Assembly (NCBI GenBank): GCA_030685235.1
Contig: MU839141.1
Span: 124,001-188,000 of the forward strand
Length of the DNA stretch: 64,000 nt
Origin: Copromyces sp. CBS 386.78
Taxonomy: Eukaryota; Ascomycota; Sordariomycetes; Sordariales; Sordariaceae
Reading direction: 5' to 3'
The notes under the pieces were generated by a model. The model was not told the DNA's origin. It ran no database searches and saw only the letters and a list, made by a program, of their open reading frames with translations. The position numbers and the translations under genes are program-made. Of the stretch, positions 45,663 to 56,023 are shown one piece after another (positions within the stretch are counted from its first letter, which is position 1; the number at the start of each line of letters is the position of its first letter).

Positions 45663-47626
45663 GTTGGCTAAAGATTAAACTACGCTGACGGGTGAAGAGG
45701 GGAAAAAAAAAAAAGAGAAGGCCTCTCAGGTGACCTGGGGGGGATGGGATCTAAATACTTTGGGTGCCTAGAGATCTGATGGAAGCATCTTCTCTGCTCT
45801 CCTTCCTCAATCCGCACAGATGGCATGGTACTACCTCATCTTCCCCGTCCGTTGACATGAACGAGTTAGGCCCGAGGGCAAGTACTCCCAGGTCAGAGTC
45901 ATCCAAATCTCCTTTGACGGTTCAGTTGACAGTAACGAATGATGGAGGCGGAAGGGGAGACTTGGTCCATTTGCAACATGGAGAGGTAGGTGGTCCATTG
46001 AGCTTCCTGTCCGTGTTTCGAAGCTGGTGTTGAGTTGTCAACACCAAGCGGAAGGTCGGGGAGGAAAGAAGTATCACGGCCAACTTCAGCCTGTCCGTCG
46101 ATCAATCTGGGTGCTGGGTAAGGTAGGCAGTCACCTAGGTGTGGCTTTCACTGTGAGGTGCTCTTCCCAGTTTCAAGCACGACCGTTTATCAGTCGATGC
46201 CATCTGCCCATTCCATGTTGAAAGAAGCGGAAGGTGGCCGTAGTCAATCTAAAGGAAGAGCTGACTGCCTTGCTGTAGTTTGTAGACTGATAGGAAAGAG
46301 GGAAGGCCGAGTGTCCTGGACCGTCGACTGTGGGCAAGTGTCTCGGGACGATGCCCACTTCTCAAGTGGAGGTGGATGGGTTGAATGAGATGTGCCCTTA
46401 ACATAGTGCGTGGATTTCTGGTAAGCGTCGGCGGTAGCGGGGTAACAACTGCCAGTTTGTTGCACCCGACCCCGTTGTCTTCAGGGGAAGGGGCCAGGCC
46501 GCTCTTTCCTCAAAACACCAAAAGAGTCCAGAGGTCTTTCTGGAATTCCTTTGTACCTAGGTACCGTGGATAAGTCAATGCAACTGGGTAGGAAGTCACT
46601 CGCATAGCCAGGCGGGAGCATGTTGACTACCACGTGCCGTTACTGTCAGGAAATCGGCCAGAGCTGTTAGATACAATTATTGAGCCCCGAAGTTCACAGA
46701 CTGGCATCGCAGATACCTGCATCAAGACCCCTTCATTGCGCATATATGCCGGTCCAAAGAAATGCTCCTTGCTGCAGCCAAAGTTCCTGTCGCGTCTTGC
46801 CAGGGGCACCACGTAGTCGCATCAACCATCCATATATGTACGCATATCCCAACCCGGCCGCCTGGGTCGGACACTCAATTTTTTTTTATTTCCTGACCTC
46901 TTCCAACTATAGCAGCAGCAGTGGATTTGCATCCAGCATTGTTAACATTTTTTTCTTTCCGACTTCGATCCGCAAAAGTGTTCACAGAATCTGGCTCCCG
47001 GCGCGAATTTGGCTTCGCCTCATACCATCATGCTTTTCATATCTGCAGCTTCAAGAGAGAGCTGGCGGAGATGGAAACTGGAAATCGCATCTTATGATAA
47101 AGGAACTCCGAACAATACCTGCATATATGCGGGAACGAAAGATGCACCCGTCAAAAACAAATCAACGTGTTCTGAAGGCTAGAGCCCGCACATGCCTCTA
47201 CTGCCCGGCGAAAAAAAATAATAATAAAAAAATGTCGAGGCTCCATGAGCTGCTGGTAGTGTTTAACCACCCTACAACTTCTCCGCCCTTATCCTTATTT
47301 CACTTCTCTTTCTTCTCTTTAGAGACAGCTCCTTCACCACAAAGTCAAAGTGTCAGACTTGATCGCTCAACAAACTGCAACTCTCCTCAAGTCTACCTTA
47401 GGTATCCTCGATCCATCCCAGATACTTCCCCCCCTTTTTGCTAACCCCTTCACACTCCCAGTACCTGAGCATAATCGATAAATTCTCCAGCGAACAACTT
47501 GCTAAAAGGCCTTCAGCAGCCCCCGAGTACAATAGTCTCCCAACCCCGCCTCATATCCATTCCTGCTTTGGCTCTAGCTAACTTTCTGCAACGGGAAAGA
47601 CTTCGTCCCGGCTACATCAAAGAAAT
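45663..47626. other. Gene-poor stretch
   Basis: No gene is supported. A 254-codon plus-strand frame (46680-47444) has shifting composition and no family resemblance. Poly(A)/AT interruptions occur near 47210-47232. Confidence 0.4.
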
Positions 47627-47944
47627 ATGCAAAACCACATTCCGGCCGACACCATGTTAAAGGCCTACATTATTGGGACGTTGGTTGTCTTGAGCTTGGT
47701 GGTGGTGGTGTATGTGCTGCTCCAACGCCGGGGCATTCGAATGAACCCCGTCGCCCACGGGCACCATCATCACCAGCAGCAACAGCAGCAACAGCAGCAG
47801 GAGGAGGAAGAGGAGGAGTACATGGCGGCTAGGAGGCGCAGAAGCGGTGCCCCGAGCCCTTCCTCATCCCGCTTTCCTTCCCGCGGCCCTTCTCCCTCTT
47901 GGGATTCTCTCTCTGCTCCTCCTTCCCCTGATCCTTCTCGTTGA
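47627..47944 (+). CDS. Small single-pass membrane protein with RRRRSGAPSPSSSRFPS tail
   Basis: The start is either 47627 or the better-placed CACCATG at 47654. A single membrane helix (LKAYIIGTLVVLSLVVVVYV) is followed by LLQRRG, which should face the cytosol by the positive-inside rule. Then come His and Gln runs, a run of six Glu, and a basic/serine-proline tail RRRRSGAPSPSSSRFPSRG. The tail is shared with two other small frames nearby (near 50,440 and 51,140). Function unknown. The architecture (membrane helix, acidic spacer, Arg-rich Ser-Pro tail) suggests an adaptor or phosphorylated tail, which is inference only. Confidence 0.5.
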   Translation: MQNHIPADTMLKAYIIGTLVVLSLVVVVYVLLQRRGIRMNPVAHGHHHHQQQQQQQQQEEEEEEYMAARRRRSGAPSPSSSRFPSRGPSPSWDSLSAPPSPDPSR

Positions 47945-49996
47945 GGTCCCCGGTGACCTAGTGTGGGGAGCATGGGGGTCGACAGAAGGCGGAAAACTCA
48001 GGTATAGGTACGTATGAGTTTTCCACGTCCAGCGAGGGTTCAATGCCGGTGGAGAGAGAGCCCGCTGCGCTGATCGACCGGATTTGGAAAATGGACGAGA
48101 AACCAAATGAGGGGGGCGACGGATACATGTACGACGGAGGAAAGGGATGATATATTTCCGGGACTTACTAGAAACGAGAAATTCCGTGCTTGTACTTTCA
48201 CCCTCAAATTGGAATATTTCTTGAGTAGGTACTTAGGTAGGCAGGAGCATAGAAGAATACAACAACTACCTACCTCTGACCCAATTATCACTTTTTTTTT
48301 TCGAGACCAAAAAGGAAAGGCTGTTGTCATCAAGGGTGAGCGTCAATTTGGCGGTTTTGTCTGCGCGTCGGCTTCTTTGTTCTCGATTTCGGTGCCATCA
48401 TCCCAGTGCCGAGTGAACGGCGTCAGTATTTAACTCTGCAACTCCCCAAGGATTGAAGGGGTTGTAAGGCAACGCTCTACGCTAGGTAGGGACGACAGGG
48501 ACCTTTCCTGTTTGTAGGATCACGTGCACCACGTCGATAATAGTCAATCGAGTTTGCTGACTGTTTGCCGACCGCCGGTGTAATTCTCGATGCCAGAGTC
48601 GTTGCAGGGGCTGGGCGGCTGGCTGGGACCTACCGTAGCAGCCCCTATTTTTTTATTTATTTTTTTTTTATTTTTTTTTTTGAATGACTTGCGTAGAGGT
48701 ACGTATTGAGTTCACCCACCAGGCTGGTCCCAGACTCCGGATCTCGAAACTCGGGGCCGCGGGAGGAGGCCAGTATCAAGCAATGGCACCTCCTTTTTCA
48801 AGTTGTGCAGGAAGCGCATGATTAAAGATCTGGCGGGTTGCTTTTGGCAAGAGTGACCCTCGGCGCACCCACTTTTTTCCTACCCGCACCAAATTTTTAC
48901 ATGTTTTTCTTTCGGAGATTTGGTGGTACCTCCCTACTACAACAAAAAGAACTCCCATTATCTGTCCCAAAAGAAATTTACTTTTCGGTTTACTACATCC
49001 AAGTGTTCATTTGTATTTTTCTTAGCTACTTTCAAAGTCACCAAGTGCTTGCTTTAGGGATGATTGCATTCGCTGCGCCCAGGCTTTGCAACGTACATTT
49101 CTTTTTTCTAAATCATCGCACTTTGACTCGAGTAGCTAAGTATCACAGGGCGTTTGGGATTTGGCCAATTATGAAGTCAGAACGACACTCCTCGCGAAAC
49201 CAAGAGCAACTACGGCAGTGTCGTTGAGTGTCCTCAGCGTGGTCGAAAAACTTGGCGTTGCGTGTCGAAAAGAGGAGAGTGCAGCTTGAACTCCGCAACC
49301 TTAAAACCGAGTTTCTCAAGTTTTCCCTGTCTTTGCGATAGGAGACGAAACTGACCAAGATTCATGATGTTGCTATTTGCCTGATGATGCATATATGCCA
49401 TGTCGCCCTCGGAGGGAGCTGGTTCAGCACGGGCATCAGACTGCAGATATTCATCACCAACTCCGAAAGAAACATCTACAGGGCAACCAAGAATGCACCC
49501 CAGTTATTCCCTCCTGTCCGGAGATGCACTCGTATTTAATGACTTGCAGCATGAGCAAAGTCCGGAAGTACGTGCTGGAAAAATCCAGAGGGCTGATGAC
49601 GGGAACTACATACTTAATCCCCAGGGCCGCCACCCTCTTCTTCTTCTTCCTCTTTTCTCATATCACCAGAAGTCTCAAACACATCAATCATCGCCTAACT
49701 CAAGATTATTCAAGCAAGTAGAGTCTTCTCCAAGGCTTCTGGAAAACCCATCTCGATTCCACACTCATCGTCGAATACATATCGCTACCCTACCAACGTG
49801 GTGTGAGCAATACCAATCATCCAAGCCACCTTCATCAACCAAGTAACTGTACATCACACTCCATCCTCCAGTCTCACATTCAGTCTTGCCCTCTTGGCTG
49901 GGGCTTTAGCTAACTGAGGTCTTCAATCAAGAAAATTCCATCGTCAACAAGCCCACCCCAAGGTCAACACCAAAACCAAACACCAACGTCGACAAC
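47945..49996. other. Gene-poor stretch
   Basis: No gene is supported. T-rich runs occur at 48290-48301 and 48650-48681. Short frames on the plus strand (49377-49846) overlap each other and are not convincing. Confidence 0.4.
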
Positions 49997-50470
49997 ATGT
50001 TTTCCACCACCACCACCACCACCACCACCCTCCCCTCCCCCTTCTCGCCTTTGCCTGCTGGCCCGACCACCGCCCCTGAGACCCCAGCCAAATGGTCATT
50101 CTGGTCTTGGTGGGAGACGGTCATTGCGTGGAACCAATCCGACGGCCTCAGCTTTACAGAAGCAATAGACGCCTGGTCCGGCAACGACGACGTGTTCCCC
50201 GACTTCTCGGGCACGTATATCGAAGATGGTCATAACGATTACCTAGAGATCCTCCGGAAGCGTGACGACCCTGCGTGGCGTGCGCACCAGAGCATAGAGC
50301 GGAGGAAGCGGGAGATGGCGGAGGCGAAGAAGGCGAACAAAATGGCGGCGGAGAAGGTCAAGAAGAAGGACAAGGAACAAGTCTCCGCTGAGGAGATCGC
50401 ATCAGATATTAAGGAGCGAAGACGCAGGAGTGGGGGCACCGAGTCCCTCTCCTTCCCGCTTTCCTTCTAA
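49997..50470 (+). CDS. Small soluble protein of the RRSGAP-tail group, tail frameshifted (157 aa)
   Basis: The frame opens with a threonine run encoded by ACC repeats. An aromatic block follows (KWSFWSWWETVIAWNQSDGL), then an acidic middle (NDDVFPDFSGTYIEDGHND) and a highly charged helix (RRKREMAEAKKANKMAAEK) leading into SAEEIASDIKERRRRSG. At nucleotide level the next ~35 bases match the tail-coding sequence of the neighbouring copies, but a G run here has one more G (GGGGG at about 50432-50436). The reading therefore changes to GTESLSFPLSF and stops. The other frame continues APSPSPSRFPS. So this copy either has a recent one-base insertion or a sequencing slip. No membrane segment is seen, unlike its neighbours. 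Confidence 0.5.
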   Translation: MFSTTTTTTTTLPSPFSPLPAGPTTAPETPAKWSFWSWWETVIAWNQSDGLSFTEAIDAWSGNDDVFPDFSGTYIEDGHNDYLEILRKRDDPAWRAHQSIERRKREMAEAKKANKMAAEKVKKKDKEQVSAEEIASDIKERRRRSGGTESLSFPLSF

Positions 50471-50652
50471 GGTAGGTAGCAGTTGGGTACCCTCTTTAAC
50501 CCCCAAAGCTCCCTACCCTATACCCACACGTTAATGCTCAACCACCCAACCTTCTCCATCAAGACAATTCTCGTCACCAACAGATTACCTAGCTCCGATC
50601 ATGTCTCCAGCCAAGGTCACCCACCCCAAAGCTAACAGCAACAACAACCATC

Positions 50653-51207
50653 ATGCCTGCCACCACCCCGACTCCGACTCCCACCACTACCAACAACATC
50701 CACAGCAACAGCACCTTCCACAACACCGTGACGACCCACAACCACACCATCACAGGCCCTACCACCACCACCAGTAATATCGCCAAGGACACGACAAGCT
50801 CGAGCTGGGGCCGCCTCAAACACCTTTTCCCACTCGCGATTCTCTGTGTAGCCATCCTCTTCTACGTCCTCTTCGTCATCCTCTTTCTTCTCGCCCCCAC
50901 ATCACTTATGGATGGACCCTGGTGATGGGGCAGAGACGCGGAAGGAACAATGCTCCTAGCCCCCCTCCGATACCCACTCCTAGCCCGAGCCGCACCAGCT
51001 CGGGCACGCCTCTTCCGAGTCCCCCGGGGCCTCGGGGCCTCTTCTTCCGATGAGGAAGAGGGGTCGGAAGAGATCTTCTCGCCAGAGGAGATACAAGCCG
51101 ATCTGAGAGAGCGAGGACGTAGGAGTGGGGCGCCGAGGCCCTCTTCCTCTCGATTTCCTTCACCGGCACCGGCGGCCGGAGGAGACGGCAATCCCGTCGA
51201 CGATTAG
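50653..51207 (+). pseudogene. Membrane protein of the RRSGAP-tail group with an in-frame TGA
   Basis: Two open stretches in the same frame are separated by one TGA (50923-50925). The first (50653-50922) has a Thr-rich N-terminus and one membrane helix, LFPLAILCVAILFYVLFVIL. The second leads through an acidic block (SSSDEEEGSEEIF) into RERGRRSGAPRPSSSRFPSP and a TAG. Read together, the order is membrane helix, acidic spacer, Arg-rich tail, as in the 47.6 kb gene. It could be one gene with a nonsense mutation, one gene using stop readthrough, or two small genes (the second from an ATG at 50950). Another frame just after the TGA also shows a tail-like run (RRGRNNAPSP), so the history may include further shifts. 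Confidence 0.45.
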
Positions 51208-51726
51208 ACCGGCTTTCTGGATTGGGGCCATGTGGCAATGTGAGCCTCGTCTCGCACTCCCTAAACATTAAACCTAAGTGTCAGTTGAAGGTCCGTTGTC
51301 GTATGTCGATCTCAAGCCCCAGCGGTCTCTCTTCCTTCCTTCGCCTTCCTTATCTTCGTGCTCGGTGTATTCGTCGTATTCATTGCGTCTGATGTTTGCA
51401 TTCCCTATGGCCGGTCGGCATGGAGTGGAGCTTTTTGGGTTTATTGTAACATAGCATGGCAGATTTTTAGATTGGGACATTTTTTTTTTTGGAACAAAAT
51501 TAAAAAAAATTGTGTTTAGGTGGAAAGACAGAAGAGTTCAGCCGACCACCAAGGCTGTTTTAGACGGAGAAAGAGGATTGTGGGGGAAATCGGGGAAACC
51601 CATCAATGACTGTCGACGCTTGATAGGAATAGGAGCAACATAACTTGTAATTCGCTGATCAGGTATCAATAATTCTTTTCCGTTGATCGACCATTCATTG
51701 CGTCTTGGGCGTTAGGCAGTCGGGCT
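51208..51726. other. Intergenic, 3' flank of AP-3 beta
   Basis: A T-run (51481-51490) and A-run (51502-51510) lie in the middle. No gene is seen. Confidence 0.45.
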
Positions 51727-54311
51727 TCATGCCCCAATCAGCTTCGCGTCTTCGGCATCGTCATCATCAGATTCCTCCTCTTCCTCTTCGCTCTCTTCCT
51801 CTTCGTCATCCTCGTCTTCCTCATCCTCTTCTTCGTCCTCTTCCTCCTCTTCCTCAGTCGATTCCTCCTCCTCCTCTTCTTCTTCCTCCTCCTCACTCTC
51901 CTCCACAACCTGCCGTTGCACAGGCGCTGGCACAGGCACCGGCTTTTTAGCCATATCCTCCTCCTCCGCAAGCCAGTCATCAAGTGTCTTAGTCCCAACT
52001 CCCTCTTCCAAGCCATTGGCCTTCGATGATACCGACCTAGAAGATCCACCGTCCAAAATCTCCAGAGCCGGCACGACTCGCTTCTCCCCGTACGTCGCGG
52101 GAGGCACACCGGTCTCTCTCAGTCTCGAGTCCGGCTGCTTGCCTTCCTCGACCCAATCGGGCAAGTCCTCATAGCCTCTGACGCCGTGGACGCCAGCGGC
52201 GTCGGCGAGTACGAGAGCTGAGGAACCTAGGGTATACCCGCGTCTGATTTCTGAGGGACTCTGCGCTTGAGGCGCAGGCTTGGGTGCGAGAAGCATGAGG
52301 GTCGCGAGCTGGGGTACGCCAAGCAGGGCTTTGTAGAGGCGGGTGCGGTCACGGAGATCGTAAGAGGTATCGTAACGAGCTAGGAGGAGCACATAGCTCC
52401 ATAGCTTCGCGATCGGATGGTTGTCGTCTTCGAGAAGCTTGGGTGGGGGGCCTGGTTCACCGTCGGCCGTTTGTGATGCTTCGATCTGTCGGTTAAGGTA
52501 GTGCAGGTAGACTTTGGCGCCGAGCAGGATGATTTGTCGTTTGGCAATTTCGGATTCAGACGGGAAGTCCTTGAGCAGAATTCGGAGCACGTCAGGGGCG
52601 ATGTTGTCTTCTCCGTTGAGGCCGGAGAACTCGCCTACTAGCCAGATGATGGTAGCACGAGCGTGTGAGTCGGTGGCCGAGTCCAAGTTCTTGGCCAATC
52701 TTACTACCGTTGCGACGTGTGCGGTCGGGTCCTGTTGGATGAGATGTCGTATCACTGTCAAGCTCTCTGCGGCCAGCGTGCCGTCCAAGCTAGAAATCTG
52801 ACCGAGAAGCAACCGCAGGCATCTGGGTGCAGCTGTTGTGTCTGTTACCGCACAGCGACCAATGGCCCTGACTGCTTCCCTAACCAGCGCCTTGTCGGTT
52901 CCTCGGCTGAAGTGCTCAAGCTCGTTCAGAATAAGGCTTTTGACATGGAGCGGCGCGTGTGGGAAGATGAGAGTCAAAAGCTCCAGCTTGAGTTCCCAAA
53001 CGGGCTGCGTATCCGTTGCACGCACAAGGAAATGCGAGGCATAGCGCACGAAGTCGGCCGGTCTTGTAAGGCAGATGGACACGATGTTGAAGAGCGCAAC
53101 CTGTTGGATATCCTGGGCGCCTCGTAGCAATGCTATCAATGGCCCGATGGCCGTTTTGACATACTCGGGCGTGCCTACTGCATCGTAGCAGCGTGCTACT
53201 GACACCACAACACCAGAGTTTCGTGACTGGAGGAGGGGCTTGATGCTGTCAAGGAGTAGCTCAAGATCATGATCCAAGACAACGACCTCCTGGCCCCCGG
53301 AGCCAGTCTTCGTGTTGGCGGTGGCGTTATCACCGTAGAAATCTTGCAGATCGGCCGCCTTGTCCTGGGCTTTTACGATTCGGGTTCGTCGAGGGAAGCA
53401 TTTTCGTGCGTAAACCGTCATGAGTCGCAGTGTCGAGAGCTGGCTCCATTCATCCATGTCCACCACCATCTTGACCAACTGCCTGTAATGCTTGTGTATC
53501 AAGTCCAGCCTTTCCGGGCAAATCTCGAGGAAGGCTGTAACGGCGGCACCCGCCACATAATATTGCTTGTCGCCCAAGAGTGTCGATAGGTATTCGAGGA
53601 GCGAGGGCATCTGGGAAGGGTCGAGCCTGTAACACTTGGGGATTGCCAAGGCAGCGGCTCGGCGCACGTAGGGGTTGATGTCTCCAGCGCCCTTCTTGAT
53701 GGCCAACGACACAATCTGGCTGATAACAGGTACCCGTATGTTGGACATTGTTCGTAGAGCCAAGGCGCGCACTTGGGGGTTGGAATCGGAGAGGGACTTC
53801 TGGATGGTGTTGATGGAGAGCAGGGCAAGGTCGGGGTCCTCCTCGGCATGGTGAATCAGGTAGATGTAAACCAGCTTCTTGATCTCGATATTCGGAGAGG
53901 CGACGTTCTTGACGACGGAGGAGAAGAGAGGGTGTGTCTTTTGCGAGCGGTACATCATCTAGAAGGTACGCGACCAAGCTGTTAGCGATGGCTCCCATGA
54001 CCACCACACATGGTAGAGGAGGTATGGGCCGGGGTTAGTCAGGCGTACCGAGATGACCCGACGCAGACCGTCCAACACTTCTCGTTCATTGCGGCTATCG
54101 AGGAGCTTCTTGACCTGGACGCGATCGAGAGGTTTGGAGGAGCTACGGGCGCTGCGGGCGGCCGAGGCGGCATCGAGGGTGAGCTCTCGGGCTGGAACAG
54201 ACATGCGCCTTGGTCAGTAGGAGGGAGGACATGGTGATAACCTCAATACGGCAGGGAGGAGACCAGCTTACCGCTCTCTAGCAGTGACGAGATCCTTGCT
54301 ATTGATTCCAT
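51727..54311 (-). CDS. AP-3 adaptor complex beta subunit, three exons (804 aa)
   Basis: Exon 1 is 54311-54272, exon 2 is 54191-54049 and exon 3 is 53958-51727. The introns (80 and 90 nt) have GTAAGC and GTACGC donors and clear branch sites. The spliced N-terminus MESIARISSLLES leads into KPLDRVQVKKLLDSRNEREV. The core adaptin trunk follows: LFSSVVKNVASPNIEIKKLV, YLIHHAEEDPDLALLSINTI, NPQVRALALRTMSNIRVPVI. An alpha-solenoid continues to about residue 640. The C-terminus is a long Ser/Glu/Asp-rich hinge, which in AP-3 beta replaces the ear-proximal linker. Length matches yeast Apl6 (about 810). AP-3 sorts cargo from Golgi or endosomes directly to the vacuole and is built with delta, mu3 and sigma3 subunits. 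It shares a divergent promoter with the gene at 54.7 kb. Confidence 0.92.
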
Positions 54312-54677
54312 GATGGTGCAGTGGCTGTCGTTCAGCGCACTGGGTTCTTTGTTGGGGAGCGGGTGTGGGTGTGGGTTTGGTGATGATCAGTTGGAGTGGA
54401 CAAAGTTACAATCCCGCTGAGCGCCCAGCAGTGGGGGTGAGCTGTGACGTGATGCACGGACGGCCGCTGAGGACCCTCCCAGCGTCCCACGCAGGTACCT
54501 TGCTGACCACCAAATCTCTCACCTACCCTCCACTTACACCTTGCATCTGAACGCAAGCACACCACGGCACCTCATCTTTCCTCTTTACGGCTTCGACACA
54601 CATAACCGCGAGTCATGACCCACGAGGCTTCTTCTGTTTTGGGAGTTACCCAGAAATCAAGCATCCAATGTGTGATC
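54312..54677. promoter_or_regulatory. Divergent promoter between AP-3 beta and the gene at 54.7 kb
   Basis: The 366 bp between the AP-3 beta start (minus) and the chosen start of the next gene (plus) must serve both. It holds a GTGTGGGTGTGGGT tract beside the AP-3 beta start. No TATA box is evident to me. Confidence 0.5.
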
Positions 54678-55706
54678 ATGGACGCCTCTCAGTCCCAGCC
54701 TCAGTCTCAGTCTGGTTCTCAGCCTCTCTTCTACTCGCCCGCACTCCCCTCTGAGTTGCTGTGGTACATCCTCCACCACTGCAGTCATCCTACCACTTTG
54801 ATTGTCTGCTCTAGCCGGCTGGAGTTTTTGACGGCGTTGGCTAGGGATATTAAACGAAGCCAAGAAGACGAGAAGCCCCAGGGCCGACAACAAGAACAAC
54901 AGCAACAACAACAGGCACAAGGACAAGGAGAGAAAAAGACCTCCCTTCAAGCTGAACAAGACGAACACATACATAGCGACACAGCGAAAAATGATCGAGA
55001 GGAAGCCCAAGAGCCACAATCACAACCTCCACAGCCAAGTCAACAACAATCATCAGGTAAGGCGCAGTCAATACCAGCTGAACCCGCCAAAGCGACCAAA
55101 ATAACCTCCAACCCCTGGGCCTCCCAACTCCTCGCCTCCCCCCTCTACCAAATCGCCGTAGCACGACACATCCGCACAGTCTTCATCCCCACCGTGTCCC
55201 ACCTGCGCGCCTTTCTCTCTGTTTTCGAGACCAATACTAGTACTAGCAACAAGGTCTCTGCTCCTCCATCGACTTATGACTCCCCACCAAACCAGTCACA
55301 TCCACAACCTCGACCTCAACAACAGTTATTAGTCTACGGCTTCCTATCCCTACACCGAGATTCAAGCGAGTGGAGCGTCCAAGGCTTGAATAACAGCGTT
55401 GCTGTGTTGCTGGAGGCCGGGAGGAGGGTTGGGTTGGCGGTTGGGGTTGTTGAGCCTGTTGAGCCTGTTGTTGATCATGAGGCTGGGGTTGTGAAGGGTA
55501 TGGATGGTTCACTTGGTGAGAAGATGCCGGTTGTGAACGGGAGTGCTTTGAGGGGTGTTGGGGCTAGGGATTTGCTGGAAAGAAGTGTTGCTGGGAAGAC
55601 GGTGGATGTGAGAAGGGTGTTGGGTCGGTGGTTTCGGTTTGGGGTTGGAGAGTGGGAGAGGGAGAGGGAGAGGGAGAGGAAGAAGAGGGATAGTTTGAGG
55701 AGGTGA
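54678..55706 (+). CDS. Hypothetical Gln-rich protein (about 342 aa)
   Basis: The start at 54678 (ATCATGG) is preferred. An in-frame ATG at 54615 would add 21 residues. The N-terminal region has a folded-looking block (LPSELLWYILHHCSHPTTLI then VCSSRLEFLTALARDI). A Gln/Glu-rich spacer of about 130 residues follows, then a second block (WASQLLASPLYQIAVARHIR then TVFIPTVSHLRAFLSVF). A valine/glycine-rich part follows, and the end is a run of Arg-Glu repeats from GAGAGG hexamers (about 55654-55680). The strand-helix pattern around LIVCSSRLEFL recalls divergent RecA-like NTPases, but no Walker motif is visible, so I do not assign a function. No intron is needed. Confidence 0.55.
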   Translation: MDASQSQPQSQSGSQPLFYSPALPSELLWYILHHCSHPTTLIVCSSRLEFLTALARDIKRSQEDEKPQGRQQEQQQQQQAQGQGEKKTSLQAEQDEHIHSDTAKNDREEAQEPQSQPPQPSQQQSSGKAQSIPAEPAKATKITSNPWASQLLASPLYQIAVARHIRTVFIPTVSHLRAFLSVFETNTSTSNKVSAPPSTYDSPPNQSHPQPRPQQQLLVYGFLSLHRDSSEWSVQGLNNSVAVLLEAGRRVGLAVGVVEPVEPVVDHEAGVVKGMDGSLGEKMPVVNGSALRGVGARDLLERSVAGKTVDVRRVLGRWFRFGVGEWERERERERKKRDSLRR

Positions 55707-56023
55707 TGGTGGTTTTGGTCTTGGGAAGAAGGGGGGGATGTGAGGGCGAGAGGGGACAGTACACACAGCAACGGTGGAAACGAGTTATGCCTTCCGAAGA
55801 ATAAAAGGGAAAAGCTACCATACCCAACCTTCCCAACCAACCGGGATATAAAACCGAAACGCCCTTCCATGGTATCCATGCATGCTCCAAGAAGCTCCTC
55901 ATATGCCAAACAAAACTTGACTACTCCGCCGTGAACCCAACGCGGTGCGGTATACTGCACTTTAAACAAGAACAAGTGTGCGAACAAAGGGTATCAAAAC
56001 GTATCAACCAACAAGACGCTCGC
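55707..56023. other. Intergenic, convergent 3' ends
   Basis: A 317-bp gap between the 3' ends of the Gln-rich gene and Nuf2. Nothing is recognisable in it. Confidence 0.5.

Noticed and set aside
46680..47444. 254-codon plus-strand frame
   Set aside because: Composition shifts along the frame and crosses AT-rich tracts; nothing in it resembles a protein domain.
50922..50983. Possible intron removing the TGA in the RRSGAP-tail membrane gene
   Set aside because: The donor GTGATG is poor and the splice shifts the frame away from the shared tail.
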